From positions 1 through 64,000 of the forward strand of contig JAAAJB010000118.1 in the NCBI GenBank assembly GCA_016098155.1: 64,000 nucleotides of DNA. Reading direction: 5' to 3'. Every line of letters starts with the position of its first letter. Within the stretch, counting starts at the first letter, position 1. The translations under genes and the position numbers were made by a program. This stretch comes from Actinomortierella ambigua. Lineage: Eukaryota > Mortierellomycota > Mortierellomycetes > Mortierellales > Mortierellaceae. Of this stretch, positions 14,501 to 25,816 are shown piece by piece. Below the pieces are notes generated by a model. It searched no databases. It worked only from the letters and a program-made list of their open reading frames with translations, and was not told the origin of the DNA.

Positions 14501-15255
14501 GAGAATTGACTAGCTCCGCTACCTCGCCAGCCCTTCAATACCCGCAAGGCCACGATCGCCCGAATCGTCGCAAAGCGGCAGCCGACAGCAGCTTGATTGA
14601 CGAAGACGAGGACCATGACGATGTCGACTACCATGATGGCGAAGAGCACGACGGTGAGATTGAGGTCGAGGAGGATGATCCACTGTACGCCCATCATCCG
14701 TCCCATAGTGTTGACGCGCGACAGGGCCGACATAGTCAAGACTTCCTGCGTGCCCGAGATTCTACTTTTGCGCAACAGCAACAACAACAGCAGCAGCAAC
14801 AGCAGCGTCAACGACAGCGTAATAGTCTCATGACAATGATGATGGGCTCCTCTGCCGCCAGTAGTAGCGGTGGTGGGGCGAGCTACGATGTTCGAACGAG
14901 GGCCTCGTCGCCATTGAGGCGAGATGGCGGTACTGGCCATGGCGAGCCAATAATCTCGGACCCGTCGGCGGGTCATGCTCCTCAAGCGCAACAACAACCA
15001 CCACCACAAACCATTCAGCAATATCAACATCAGCTGCAGCACCAGCGACGGATGAGCGCACGCAATATCCTGCAAAGCAGCAGCGGGCCTGCGGCGCTCG
15101 AATCGAGCTCGACGGCCGTGGCCGTGGCGACGATCTCTGGTCGCAAGCTGCGGTCGCGATCGGGCCCTCAGAATGCGACCATCTACGCACAGTGGCGCGC
15201 GCAAGCTGGGGCCGCGGCTGCAACGGTGGCGCCGGATGGACCGCCCGCGGTATAA
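8520..15255 (+). CDS. Giant low-complexity protein of unknown function
   Basis: I do not recognise this gene. The model joins exon 8520-8979 (donor GTAGGA) to exon 9518-15255 (acceptor CTATATAG); phase closes and gives 2065 residues. The first exon is Q/H-rich and the second is an uninterrupted 1.9-kaa frame. Most of it looks disordered: poly-Ser at about 383-396, many poly-His, poly-Gln, poly-Gly and Thr/Ala runs. A few islands look more ordered: an acidic/aromatic stretch then a cysteine cluster (ACFCSSCCSA, about 1472-1481), a segment at about 1616-1645 (SHPFLGAMSLTLGVRRQYF), and a basic, probably helical stretch near 1724 (KKKRKEKFLEGLKRFLL). These could be short interaction motifs. No catalytic domain, membrane segment or signal peptide was seen. 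The start codon and the 537-base intron are the weak points; the reading frame of exon 2 is secure. Confidence 0.6.
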
Positions 15256-15959
15256 GTGTTTTTGAACAAGCGCGTGGGGCCCTGCTGAGGGAAGGAGGGG
15301 AAGGAGGTGGATGGTCAGACCGCGCCACAGGGAGGCAGACATCATGGAGTATCATTGCATCTTTAGAAGAAACAAAAAAGTAGCTGTATTATTCTGTTTT
15401 TTTATTTTATTTTATTTTCTCCATTGTTTTCTTTGGTATGATAATCTTGCCAAACCAAAGAGACAAGAAAAAAAAAGTATATTACTCTCTCATAGTACAT
15501 CCAACGACGATCGATACACAAACACATTTAAACGCAAGCGTGCGCGTCCTATACGCATTAGTAGAGTAGCGAAGAGGTACAGTAGTATGTGAGTGGCAGG
15601 CACACATACACTCTTGAGTTCATGAGAAGGTTTGAAGAAGGAACAAACAGAACAACATGGAAGGTCGCTTGACGAATGTCGAGTGAGCACGCACAAAGGC
15701 GTCTTGTTTTTCCCCTTTCTCTCCCCCCACCCCCCAACCAATGAGGGCCTCCAAACGCAACACTTGCGATCAAGGTTTTGAGAAATTGTGGGAGGGCTGG
15801 GCTGCTGCTGTCGCTGTACATCCTTCTCACGTCTCACGCTGCTCATCTTCTCTCTTCTTCTTTTTTCTTCTTCTTCTTCCTCTTCCTCTTCTTCTTCTTC
15901 CTCCTTCTTCCTCCTCATCCTCCCTTCCCTTCCCTTCTACTCGTCTTCCGCATACCAAG
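15256..15959 (+). other. Intergenic and leader region of PHO88
   Basis: About 700 bases without a gene. The second half, roughly 15841-15955, is a dense CT-rich tract on the plus strand running directly up to the PHO88 start codon. It is probably the 5' leader of that gene. Confidence 0.5.
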
Positions 15960-17360
15960 ATGAACGCCCAGGTAACCTACCAGCCACCAACACTCTCTCA
16001 TCTGCCCAAGAGAAAAAAACAGAGACCGATGAGCGACTCTAGTCCCAGCACTTCCATCAACCATCCCAACGCTTGGATGGCCAAGCAGGCAAACAAACAG
16101 GAACCAACCGGACATGAACTCTACCAACATCCTCTTTTTTTTTCTTTTCCGTCAAGAGGTTCTCGGAGGAGAAAAAGTGAATGATGGTTGCCCGGAAACC
16201 ATCAAACAATCATCAACAGCATTAACAACAACAGCAGCGCATTCATCCGACCGGATCAGTTGCGAAGCAACACACTCACAGGCGGAGAGGCAGATATGAC
16301 TTTTGGAGAAGGTGGACTGGATACCGGGAAGTGCCATCTTAGTCGCTTTGTTTTTTTTTTTCTTGTATCTTTCTTTGCGAACAAGGGACTTTTTGCAACT
16401 CATGGCAACCAACCCGGAAGGAAACCAACCGACGCATCTCCTCTGTCCCCCTCCTCTCTCCCACCCAAACAAGTGGGACATCGACACGTTTTTCTGTGGA
16501 GTTTGAAAATGGATCATCGAGACAATCCCCTCTTCTCTCAAAGACCTGTGTGTGGAGAGCGCTATAGCGCCATGATGACCAAAAAAAAACCAACCAATGC
16601 GGAAAGGATGACAGCAAAAACAGCAATATTAGCGACATGGGATTGGGGCAAGAGGAGAGGGAGGGTCTAAGGAAAACAGCATCTCTCTCACTACCAGATC
16701 TTAAACCACTACTAACTTTGCCTCTCTCTCCCCCCTCCCCCACTTCCCAAATACAACCAATAGCTTATGAACATGGCCCTGGTGATGGGCACGATGCAGA
16801 TCACGAACCGTCTGGACCTGGAGGACACAAAGACAAAGCAGCTGATCCTGGCCGCCTATGTGACGGCCCAGGTGCTTGTTCTGGGCATTGCCTTCTTCAT
16901 CGACGCCAAGATCAAGTCGAAGAAGGACACGACGGTGCTCAAGTATGTGGAGCAGCCCAAGCCATTCACCCAGGAGGAGCCCAAGCTCGTCACCACCACC
17001 AACATGGAGTACGATCTGGAGCAGAACGCCCAGGCCAAGAAGCAGGCCCTCATCGGTCTCGGCCTCATGGTCTTCTTGCACTTCCAGTTTGGCGTCATTC
17101 GCCCCCTCGTCATCCAGTCCATCCTGCCCCTCAAGAACGCCCTCGAGTCCAAATGGGCCAAGGTCTACCTGTTTGGCAAGCCTGCCGAGGGTGACCTCCG
17201 ACGCCCCTGGAAGGCCGCTAGCCCCTTTGCTGGTTTGACCGGCGATGACCAGCAGCAGTCCGAGGCTGCCGAGAAGGCTCAGATCAAGAAGCTCGAGAAG
17301 GCCGCTGAGAAGGCCGGTGCCTCGTCCTCCGCCAAGCCCGACACCAAGAAGGATCAATAA
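15960..17360 (+). CDS. PHO88: PHO88/SND3-type ER membrane protein
   Basis: The protein matches the Pho88 family of yeast (also called Snd3), an ER membrane protein of the SND targeting route that was first linked to phosphate transport. A 12-base coding exon (15960-15971, Met-Asn-Ala-Gln) is joined by a 792-base intron to exon 16764-17360, giving 202 residues, close to the usual family length. Hydrophobic stretches are visible near residues 5-20, 33-55 and 95-120. The family segments KYVEQPKPF, TTTNMEYDL and LFGKPAEGDLRRPWK are present, followed by a lysine-rich cytosolic tail. The micro-exon is chosen because it restores the MN-x-Q amino terminus of the family; without it translation would start at an internal Met in the first membrane segment. 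The stop codon overlaps an AATAAA. The gene converges on the F-box gene with 192 bases between stops. Confidence 0.93.
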
Positions 17361-17361
17361 A
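17356..17361 (+). terminator. AATAAA polyadenylation signal overlapping the PHO88 stop
   Basis: An AATAAA hexamer overlaps the stop codon of PHO88. With only 192 bases to the convergent F-box gene, the two transcripts have little room and may overlap at their 3' ends. Confidence 0.4.
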
Positions 17362-17552
17362 CCCCTCCTTCTCCTCCTCCTCCTCCGCGTATAACACACC
17401 TCTTCCTTTTCCCCTGTAATACAAGCTATACAAATATACAAAAAAAATTGCATAAACAATTTACTTTGCACTCAAAAGGAGGTTTGTTCTTTTTTTTTTC
17501 GTAAGAAGGTCTAGTCTAAGCTTTGTAGTATTTTTTTTCCCCTTGGTAGAGT

Positions 17553-18088
17553 CTAAAGGATTGGGCACGGAGGGTTCCGTGGATTATTGGCGCGTCGACG
17601 AGCGCGTTGGGTTAGCCCCGCCGTTTGGGCTCCTCCAGCTCCAGCTCCAAGTCCTACACCAGCTCCCTGTAGAGCGCCCCCTGCGGCGCCTCCATATACC
17701 TGTTGTTGTTGTTGTTGTAATTGTTGTTGTTGCTGCGAAAACAGCATGGGCAGCTGCTGCTCCTGCTGAAGATGTTGCTGCAGACTCACTTGACTAGCAT
17801 GGGTCGTCAGGCCCGGTGTCACCGTGCCACCACCACCACCATGTCCACCGTGGCCATTATTCTGGGTCACTGCAGCAGCAGCAGCTGCTGCTGCTGCCGC
17901 TGCTGCCGCTGCCGCCGCCGCGGTGACGGAACCAAGACTCGGGGACCCGTTTGTCGTCTCTTGCTCCTCGGCTGCGGCTTCATCGACTTCCTCGTCGTGG
18001 GGGAACCCGTACCCATAGTCAAAGGCATAATCGAGGTAGTAGTCAAAGGGCGTGCTGCCACTGTTGCCGGACTGGGCGTGAAGACCTT

Positions 18089-18120
<32 letters not shown>

Positions 18121-21100
18121 TGACGGTTGCTACCACCACCGACGCCAAAGGCGGCGATCAGAGCACCAAGCGTCAAAGGATGGTGCTGTGCTGCTGGTCG
18201 CTGCTGCTGCTGCTGTTGTTGTTGCTGTTGCTGTTGTTGCTGCTGTTGCTGCTGGTGATGGGCATGAGGGTCTGCAATCGCCGGGTTGGCCCACGAGTAG
18301 TAGCTCTTGATGACAAAGTCACGTGTCTGGACCTTTTTGAGCGCGGCCTCGACACCATCCAGCGTGATATTGCGGCAGTCAAAGGCTTGGATCACCGCCC
18401 GGCGCTGGTTCATCCAAGGATGGCGATGAAGGATCGAGGGCGGGAGACCTTGCTTGGCCAAGTTCAACGAGGAATACTCCATCGACAATGGGGGAGTAGG
18501 GAGAGGAGGAAGGGGGTGGTTGTACTGCCCATACTCGGTTGTTTTTGTTGTCGCTGTCCCAGCGAACCCAAGATCCCCACCACCAAACATCAGCTCGTCA
18601 TCCATCCTCTGTTGTTGTTGCATCTTTTGCTGATCATGTCGATAGAGCTGCTGGAAATACGCCACCTGTTGGCAGTAGTACATGTATCGTTGCTGCATCC
18701 GCTGCTTGAGAATCTTGTGTCGTCGGTGCAGCGCATACGACGTCCACGACCACGCCAGTGGTGGGACCGGCATCTGCCGCAGCGCCTTGAGGGACGCCCG
18801 GATATGTGGATTGCTGTGAAGCTCCTGATGGACCTTGTTGGCCATCGACAGCGCCGATGTCATCACACATGGACAAGTACAGCCAGCAACTGCCGATGCT
18901 GCAACGTTATTTGTCAGTGTCGACAAAGACCCTGCCTTAGCCGATTCCGACAGAGGCGAGGAATAGAGCGTGCCCGGCGACGACGACAGCGATGACGACA
19001 GGTAATTGCCTGACCCGGTCGTGACCAGCAATGAGCACGACGAGCTGTGCGAGACGCAACAAGGGCGTGGCTTCTTGATTGCAATTTTGGAGAGCGAGGT
19101 CGACGCCTGCACCGGTGGGAGATGGAGGCTCGATGACGATGCCGAGGCATTCGGCAAGACTGGCCATGACCCAATCATGGGCGATGGGGACGACGACGAC
19201 GACGACATGCCCATGGTAGCGGCAGTGGATGGGTTTAAAAGACCGCTGTTGCTCGAGTCCACATCCATATGGCTGCTGCTGCTGTTGTTAACAGAGGCTG
19301 CCAAGATTGACCTTGAAAGATACGATGATGATCCCCCTGCAGCCGCTCCTGTCACTGCAGTGGAGCTGCTCGTCATCGGCAGCGGTGGAGTCACTGCCCA
19401 GCTATTCCGTCGGCTCTCAAAGACCAAAGTCTCCTCCATCAGGAGGACCCCACTCAGATCTTGCGAGATCTCACGATCCAAACTATGGTGGCCACCATAC
19501 ATTTCTGGATCCTCCAAGGGCTCACCGTCATGACCAACAAGGATCGGGTCCGTCTGCCTCGCCTTACCCTTCCGGCGCTCGAGCCGGCGCATGTATCGCC
19601 TGCGTCGCATCTCACGCGCTGCTCGCCGTTTGGCCTGTTCTTCTTCCTTGTTGCGCCAGCGTTCGAGGGCCTGTACTCGGCGCTCCTCGATTGCCGTTGC
19701 AAAGTCTAGCAATAGACGGTCTGTGATCTGTAAACAATTGTCGACTTCGATGTGTACCAGGTGTTTGGATCCGCCGACGCGGTGGATGGTTGGCGCGCCA
19801 GGCACTGCCGCTGGTCCTGTGTTATTGTTGTTGTTGTTGTTGTTGGCATTGTTGTTGGCATTGTTATTGATGCCTCCACCTCCCCCAGCTGCGGCTGCAC
19901 CTCCTCCTCCACCTGGAGGGTTGAGTTGTTGGACCAATGCGCCCTTAAACAGCTGTCCGACGCCCTGATCAGTGACATTCTCACAGTAGGACAAACAGAT
20001 CCGTTCGAGGCGATTCAGTCGAAGAGCAAACTCACGCAGGGTCAGATCAGTCAACAGATTGACATCTTCCAGATCCAGGAATCGCAGCTTCTCGCAATGC
20101 CGAGCTAGATAAATCAAACCATCGTCGTTCAGCCGCTCGCACGAGGTCAGCTCGAGTCGCTCCAGGGTCTTGCCACACTGGTCGCCAATCACAAAGAGAG
20201 ACTCGTTTGTCAAAAGGCGGCAGCTGGCCAGACCAAGGTAGGTCAGTCGCGTATGGTTTCCACTGAAACTGTTGTTATGGTTGCCATTGGTCGTGTTATT
20301 GTTGTTATTGCCACTGGTAGATTGGTCAGAACTAGCCGCTTGAGAGAATCCTGCCCCTTGCCCATGCTTGGCTTTGTACGCAGAGCTGTCCTGATCGCTG
20401 TCGCTCATGTCATCCAGATCCATCGCGTGTTCCCCATGATCACTATCGCTCTCAGCATCCCATGGAACAGGCTCGAGTTCAAAGTCGCTATCTTCGTCGT
20501 CAATAAGCAAGCGATCTTCGTCGTCATAGGCCATGAAACTGACTCCATTGGCTTGGCTGACTCGACGCCGCGCCTCGAGACGTCGGTAATACCGTTTGAT
20601 GCTTGCATCCATGGACATGTCTTCATGGCCAGGGGCATTACTGGAGGATCCTTCAACGTTCATATCAGCCACGACAGCTGCTGCCGCGGCCTTGGCGAGC
20701 TGGTCGGCTCGTTTTTGCTCGAGGGCAGCTTTAGAGGCAGAGGACAAGCCGGACAAAAGGGCATGGACACCGCGGTCGGTCAAGGATTGGCAGCCGTTCA
20801 AGCATAGCTCACGCAGCTTGCCGAGATGCATGCCCAACACCATCATAAGGCGATCCTCGAGACCATGACAGCCAGCCAAGTTCAAGTCACGGAGCTCGCG
20901 ACAGGATCGAGCGAGTTTGGCGACACCGGATCCGGAGATGTGGCGACAGTAGGCGATGTTGAGGACCTGTAAGGACCGACAATAGACACCCATGGCTTGG
21001 AGGGTGTAGTTGTTAATGACGTCGAGACCCGAGACGTTGAGGAAGACTAGCTGGGGAAGGTTCATGCACACATCGGCAATGGCCTTGGAGGACAAGGTTC

Positions 21101-21820
21101 GACACCCACTAAGATCAAGGCGGCGGATGTTGGGACATTGTTCCGAGATGGTGCGGATCGTATTGGACGATAGTTGCGTGCATCCTCTGTCCAAACAAAA
21201 AAAAAGAAGAAACAAAGCTGCGTTAATATTTTGAATGAACAAGTGGTTGGGTACGAAGGAAAGTGTACCGTTGGGAAAATGGAGCACACAATAAACAAGA
21301 CGTGCATGCATGACAGTGGTTTGAGACAGGGGAACAATAAGCTAGTTTGGTAAAGACCAAGTTGGGCTGCAAGAAGCTTGGATAAAAAAAGAGAAAGGGA
21401 CGGCGTGATCACAAACAATGATTCATTGGGTTGTGTGTACCTGAAGTTTGCATATCGCAGGAACCCCGCAGCTGTTCGCCCCAGGCCCATTAGTTGTCGA
21501 TCATCAATGGCGCGATAATACCGCGTGGTGTCAATGACTCGCCAAAGAGCTCCGTCTAAAGCAAGAGACCTCCAGGATCGGCTAACCTAAATGGTCAAAA
21601 GAGAGAAATACAATGTTGGACAAAGAAAACAAGGATCGTCAAACCAACTTGGTGGGAGACAGGGGGAGGGAAAGACGTAAAAATGAGGGGTATTGTTACC
21701 CCGCTCAACAAAGCACAAGAGAAACAATGTCGATATTCAAGAAGGCAGTATAAGAAATCATTGGGACCATCAGGGGGGGGAGGCGAGGATATAGGTGGTA
21801 TGTCGCTGTTATTGGAGAGA

Positions 21821-21857
<37 letters not shown>

Positions 21858-24437
21858 GAGGAGAACAACAAAGCCAAGGAATAGGTAGGGTAGGGGAAGG
21901 AGGGGGGAGAAGATCACTGACAGGGAAATAGGAGAGGACAGGGATGGTAGCACCGAGTGCTGTACCCCTCCCCTCCCCCTCCTTTGGCATTTTGGTATGA
22001 ACACAGAAAAAGAGCTCTGCCATGCACATTCTTTGTCGTTTTTTTTTTTTTTGCTCTTACCCTTGTCACACGAATGAGGTTAAACGTCGATAGGTACCGA
22101 AAGATCTGGATCTTCACTTCATGGGGTAGTCGGTCAAATGTGAGCCGGGCCCGCGACCAGACTAGATGCCGACCCTTGCCTGTATATGCCGAATGACTGC
22201 CAGCACGCCGCATGAGAACGGGGCTGCTGTTGTTACCGCCTGTGAGACTGGTAGTTCCAGTGTAGCTGCTGCTGCTGCCACCAAGGGCGCTGCTGCTCCC
22301 AATAGAGTTGGCGGAGCTCGGACTGCGGTGAATGTCGAGGCTCACATGGCGCCTCGGGTTAAGAGGCCGTGCAATCTCTGTGGAGTCTTGCCGCGCTGCA
22401 AAGTATGGTCGCTGCAAGAAGGATGATGAAGGGCTATCATTGACTGAGGACCCAAAACTAGAGGACGCAACAGACAGAGAGGGAGCTGCCTGGAAGGATA
22501 TGGATGATCTCCGTGGTGGAATGTCAAAGGCCTTCATTGTCTTTGACTCTTCGTTTGATGATCTGGAAGGGGGAAGTGGGGCTGAGGGCGGCTTGTCTTG
22601 CTGGTGGAGACGGTTAGGGAGTTGGGAGGAGAGGTTTGGGAGTGGAGGGATTCCAGAGTCTGGTGCAAGAGGGGAGGGGAAGGTAGGCGTTGGTGGGGCG
22701 GAGGGGGATGAGGCCGGCGAAGCAAGAGCCGAACAAGATGCAAAGGAAGCCGAAGATGAGGATGTGCCTGTGTCTTCTTCGTCTTCGTCCTCGTTTAGGG
22801 GCGGGAACGGAGGGGCATGTGGTGATGCAGCGATTGATGCTGATGAGGGAGAGTGACCCGTGCTCTTCCAAGCAGAGAGCGTCGATGCAGAGGGAGCGGG
22901 AGAGGGAGAGGGCAAAGGTGTGGTAGGAGACGGGGATGAAAAAGAGGAAGAAGAGGGAGACGAAGAGGATGAAGAAGAAGAAGAAGAAGAAGAAGAAGAA
23001 GAAGAGGGGAGCGGGAGGGATGAAGGAGCAAAAGTAAAGGATGGAGAAAGAGAGAAAGATGAAAAAGAGGCAAAAGACGGCGAGGGCTGGAAAGGGGATG
23101 GTGAAGAGGCAGAAGAATAATAGCACGCATTCTGTTGTTCGTCGTCGTCCTCCTCTTCTTCTTCTTCATCTCTCTCAACACCGACAAAGGTGCTAGGGTT
23201 GCTGCTGTCGAGAGGGTGCGGGGGCACGATCAAGCCTCTTTGTGGATTTGGACCATTCAGATGATTGACACAGGGGCGATCCACAAAATCGCCTGCCCTT
23301 TTGTTGCTGCTGCAGCTGCAACCACTCCTGTTGTTGTTATTGATGTTGTTATTGTTGTTATTTCTGTTGTTGTTGCTGCTGTTGCTGCTGCTGCTAATAC
23401 TGCTGCCATTGCTGTTATTGGTGCTGTCCTGAGGCACTAGCTCACTCACTGTAGGTTGTGACTCAATCAGACAGGTGGGCAAGTAAGGACGGATGCTGCC
23501 TGCTATGGTGGTGTTGCTACACACAAAGGCGGATGGTGACCCACACAGATCAAGAACCCCCAAGGATCTCGCCCGCACTCGTGAATGTCGTGTGCGAACA
23601 AGTGTGGCGAGTACTTTGAAAGGGTGGGCAACTTGAGACGGATCAGCAGATACAGCCCTTACACGCCCTCCTTTGCACCCTTGTTGACCTTGTGGCCTTT
23701 GTTGTCCCAACCCTCGTTCTTGCTGATCACTGTGTTCCTCACAGACTGGTATGGAAGAGACTCGCTGACGAATTGTGGGGTGCAGGGATGCTCCCTCGCT
23801 CGCTAGGGAGGAGTTATTGGGACGAAAGAAGAATGGTGGAGGAAAGAGAAGGAGTCATAATAGGGGTGTGAGCTTGTGTTTGTTGTACTGTCATTGACTC
23901 CACTAGAAAGGACCATTGCCACAGATACAGATACACCCTCAAAAACACACACAACAAATACACACACACATACTCTTTTCTCTCTCTCTCTTTCTCTATT
24001 TCTCACTCTCTCTCTCTCCAGTAACTTCCCTCACGAAACATCCCTGTTGTCCTCACTGGTGAGCACGCGAATCACCCCGCGTTCGCCCCTGTTGTCGACG
24101 TGTGTCCATCCTTACCAGCGCAAGCGGATGTTGTCCCAATCTGGAATGCATCGTGGCGGTTGACTGTTGGTACCATGACTGAACGTCGATCCTCTTGTGA
24201 GGGTGAGTGTTTATGTTGCCCAGAAAGCCTGTCGTTTCGATATCGAAGATGTTGGACACAGCCCTGTGGGTCACTGCTGAAGGGATGTACAGAGCCACTG
24301 AAAATAGACTCCTTATTACTAAAGTAGTCCTCGTCCTCGTCCTCGTCACGGGATGACTGCGCTGAAGCAAACGAGCACGGTGTCGAGGGAGTCGAGCTGG
24401 AACTGCATTCATCGTCGTAATCGGTAGTGGATCGCAT
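17553..24437 (-). CDS. Very long F-box/leucine-rich-repeat protein
   Basis: Exons, read on the minus strand: 24437-24116, 23802-22061, 21586-21441 and 21186-17553. All phases close and give 1947 residues. The F-box lies at about 663-710 (starting FDRLPHEVKIQIF) and is split by an intron. Cysteine-containing LRRs of the FBXL type follow at about 738-882 and about 1047-1180, with further single repeats later. Between and after them are acidic, Asn-, Ser- and Gln-rich stretches, with poly-Gln near 1714-1736 and 1759-1770 and poly-Ala near 1826-1846. The expected role is a substrate receptor of an SCF ubiquitin ligase, Skp1 binding the F-box and the LRRs holding the substrate. Grr1, Amn1 and animal FBXL proteins have the same order but are far shorter. 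Exon 1 (107 residues) is inferred because exon 2 has no suitable ATG upstream of the F-box. A good acceptor sits just 5' of the ATG, so a further leader exon is likely. Confidence 0.85.
21825..21853. repeat. (GA)n microsatellite in an F-box gene intron
   Basis: An AG dinucleotide run in the intron between exons 2 and 3 of the F-box gene; on the coding strand it reads as CT. Confidence 0.9.
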
Positions 24438-25816
24438 GCTTCTTGATACTGTTGAGCAGAATGGAAAGAAAGAATGTGATAACGAAATAACGAACAAAGT
24501 AAGCGCCTTTTTTTTTAGCAACGTCAGATCGAACCTTTGTGTTTGTTGGTGTTTCAATCAAGGAGGTACAGAAGCTTAGTAGGGGGGACAAAGGAGGTGG
24601 CTGGGGACTAATCATCGTGTCTTTTTCGCAGCGAGCTGGTGGCGAGAAGACGCTCTGTTCGGTTTTGTCTACGTTCGTAGGAGAGAGATGTGCACACAGC
24701 GGATCTCCATCGCTGGATTGTTGGTCGGTCCTGAACCCTTTTGGGCTCAATGATTAGATTAGGTCTCATAAGAATCCTCCGGTCACTTCATGGAGTTACA
24801 TCCCAACCATCCCACTGGGTCAGCCGCACTCTCACCACTTTCTCAACTACTCTCTCCCTCTCTCCCCCCTTTGTTTGCCTCTCATTTTTATTTCTGGTGC
24901 ACAGTAATTGAGGATCGGCTTCCTCCGGGATGACACCCTTCCACCCCCTTTCCTCATTGCCTGGTTTGCACCTGCTTGTGGAAGGGCACAAACGAGAACA
25001 TTTTACAGTATGTGGTACACAAGAGAAGCTTTTGGGCCAAGGAGGAAATACGCAAACTGCGTGTGGGGAGAGGGTGCGATCCTAGGGCGCAAAGCTTGTC
25101 GTGAGGCCAGCTTCATTTACACCAACCTGCACGGCTTAACTCTAGGAGGATGACTGCCGTTTCCCCGAACATGTAGATACCCACTATGTAAATGATGAGG
25201 TCCCAGCAGGGCGAAGAGCTGTAGAGCCTGCCTCCTAACAGACCCTGTCAAGCTTATCGGCATACATTCATTATCTCCTTGCCAAGAAAAATGCGCACGA
25301 GAGCTCCCGCAACATGTGTGCTCACCTGTTGTTATTCTCCCTGCTCGGAAGGTTACAGGGCACACAGTTAAGGTCCACGCACGGGCATCGGCTACTTTGC
25401 CTCCTGCCAAGAAAACACGCGAGCGGCTCTGAGCGCCAACTCTTGGCACGGGGCCAATATGCTATTTTCATGGCCCATTTGTGGAGCGCATATACGGTGC
25501 GTAGACCATTAGGTGAATTTCACGGAGTCGTCCTGAAGCAATACTGAGGACAATCCTGGTGCCCATAGTTGATTCAGATACCTGTAGCAGCTTCGAACCC
25601 ACCTCATGTTCTTGGCATAGACCCCACTCAGTGCTTACAAACTGGACAGTTTGATCCCTCCAAACGATGTATAAAAGACACCGATGTTCAGTCTCAGGGC
25701 ATTATTCAAACAACCTCGCCCACTCCCCTCCAACACATCTTCTCGACACTTTCCCAGCATTCTTCGCGTTCAAAACTATTCATCCCTTCTCAAACCTCTT
25801 TACTCAAGGAAAAAAA
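24438..25816. other. Divergent intergenic region between the F-box gene and the secreted-precursor gene
   Basis: About 1.4 kb that should hold the promoters of both flanking genes. A pyrimidine tract ending in CAG lies just before the F-box ATG on the minus strand and looks like a leader-exon acceptor. The middle part (about 25000-25600) is balanced in base composition, without microsatellites, and contains only short open frames without recognisable similarity. Confidence 0.5.
25670..25677 (+). promoter_or_regulatory. TATA box of the secreted-precursor gene
   Basis: TATAAAAG lies 140 bases upstream of the ATG at 25817, followed by a C/T/A-rich leader. The spacing suits a short 5' UTR. Confidence 0.6.

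Noticed and set aside
17721..18995. 424-codon plus-strand frame
   Set aside because: Opposite to the Gln-rich C-terminus of the F-box gene; poly-Leu comes from CTG/TTG triplets.
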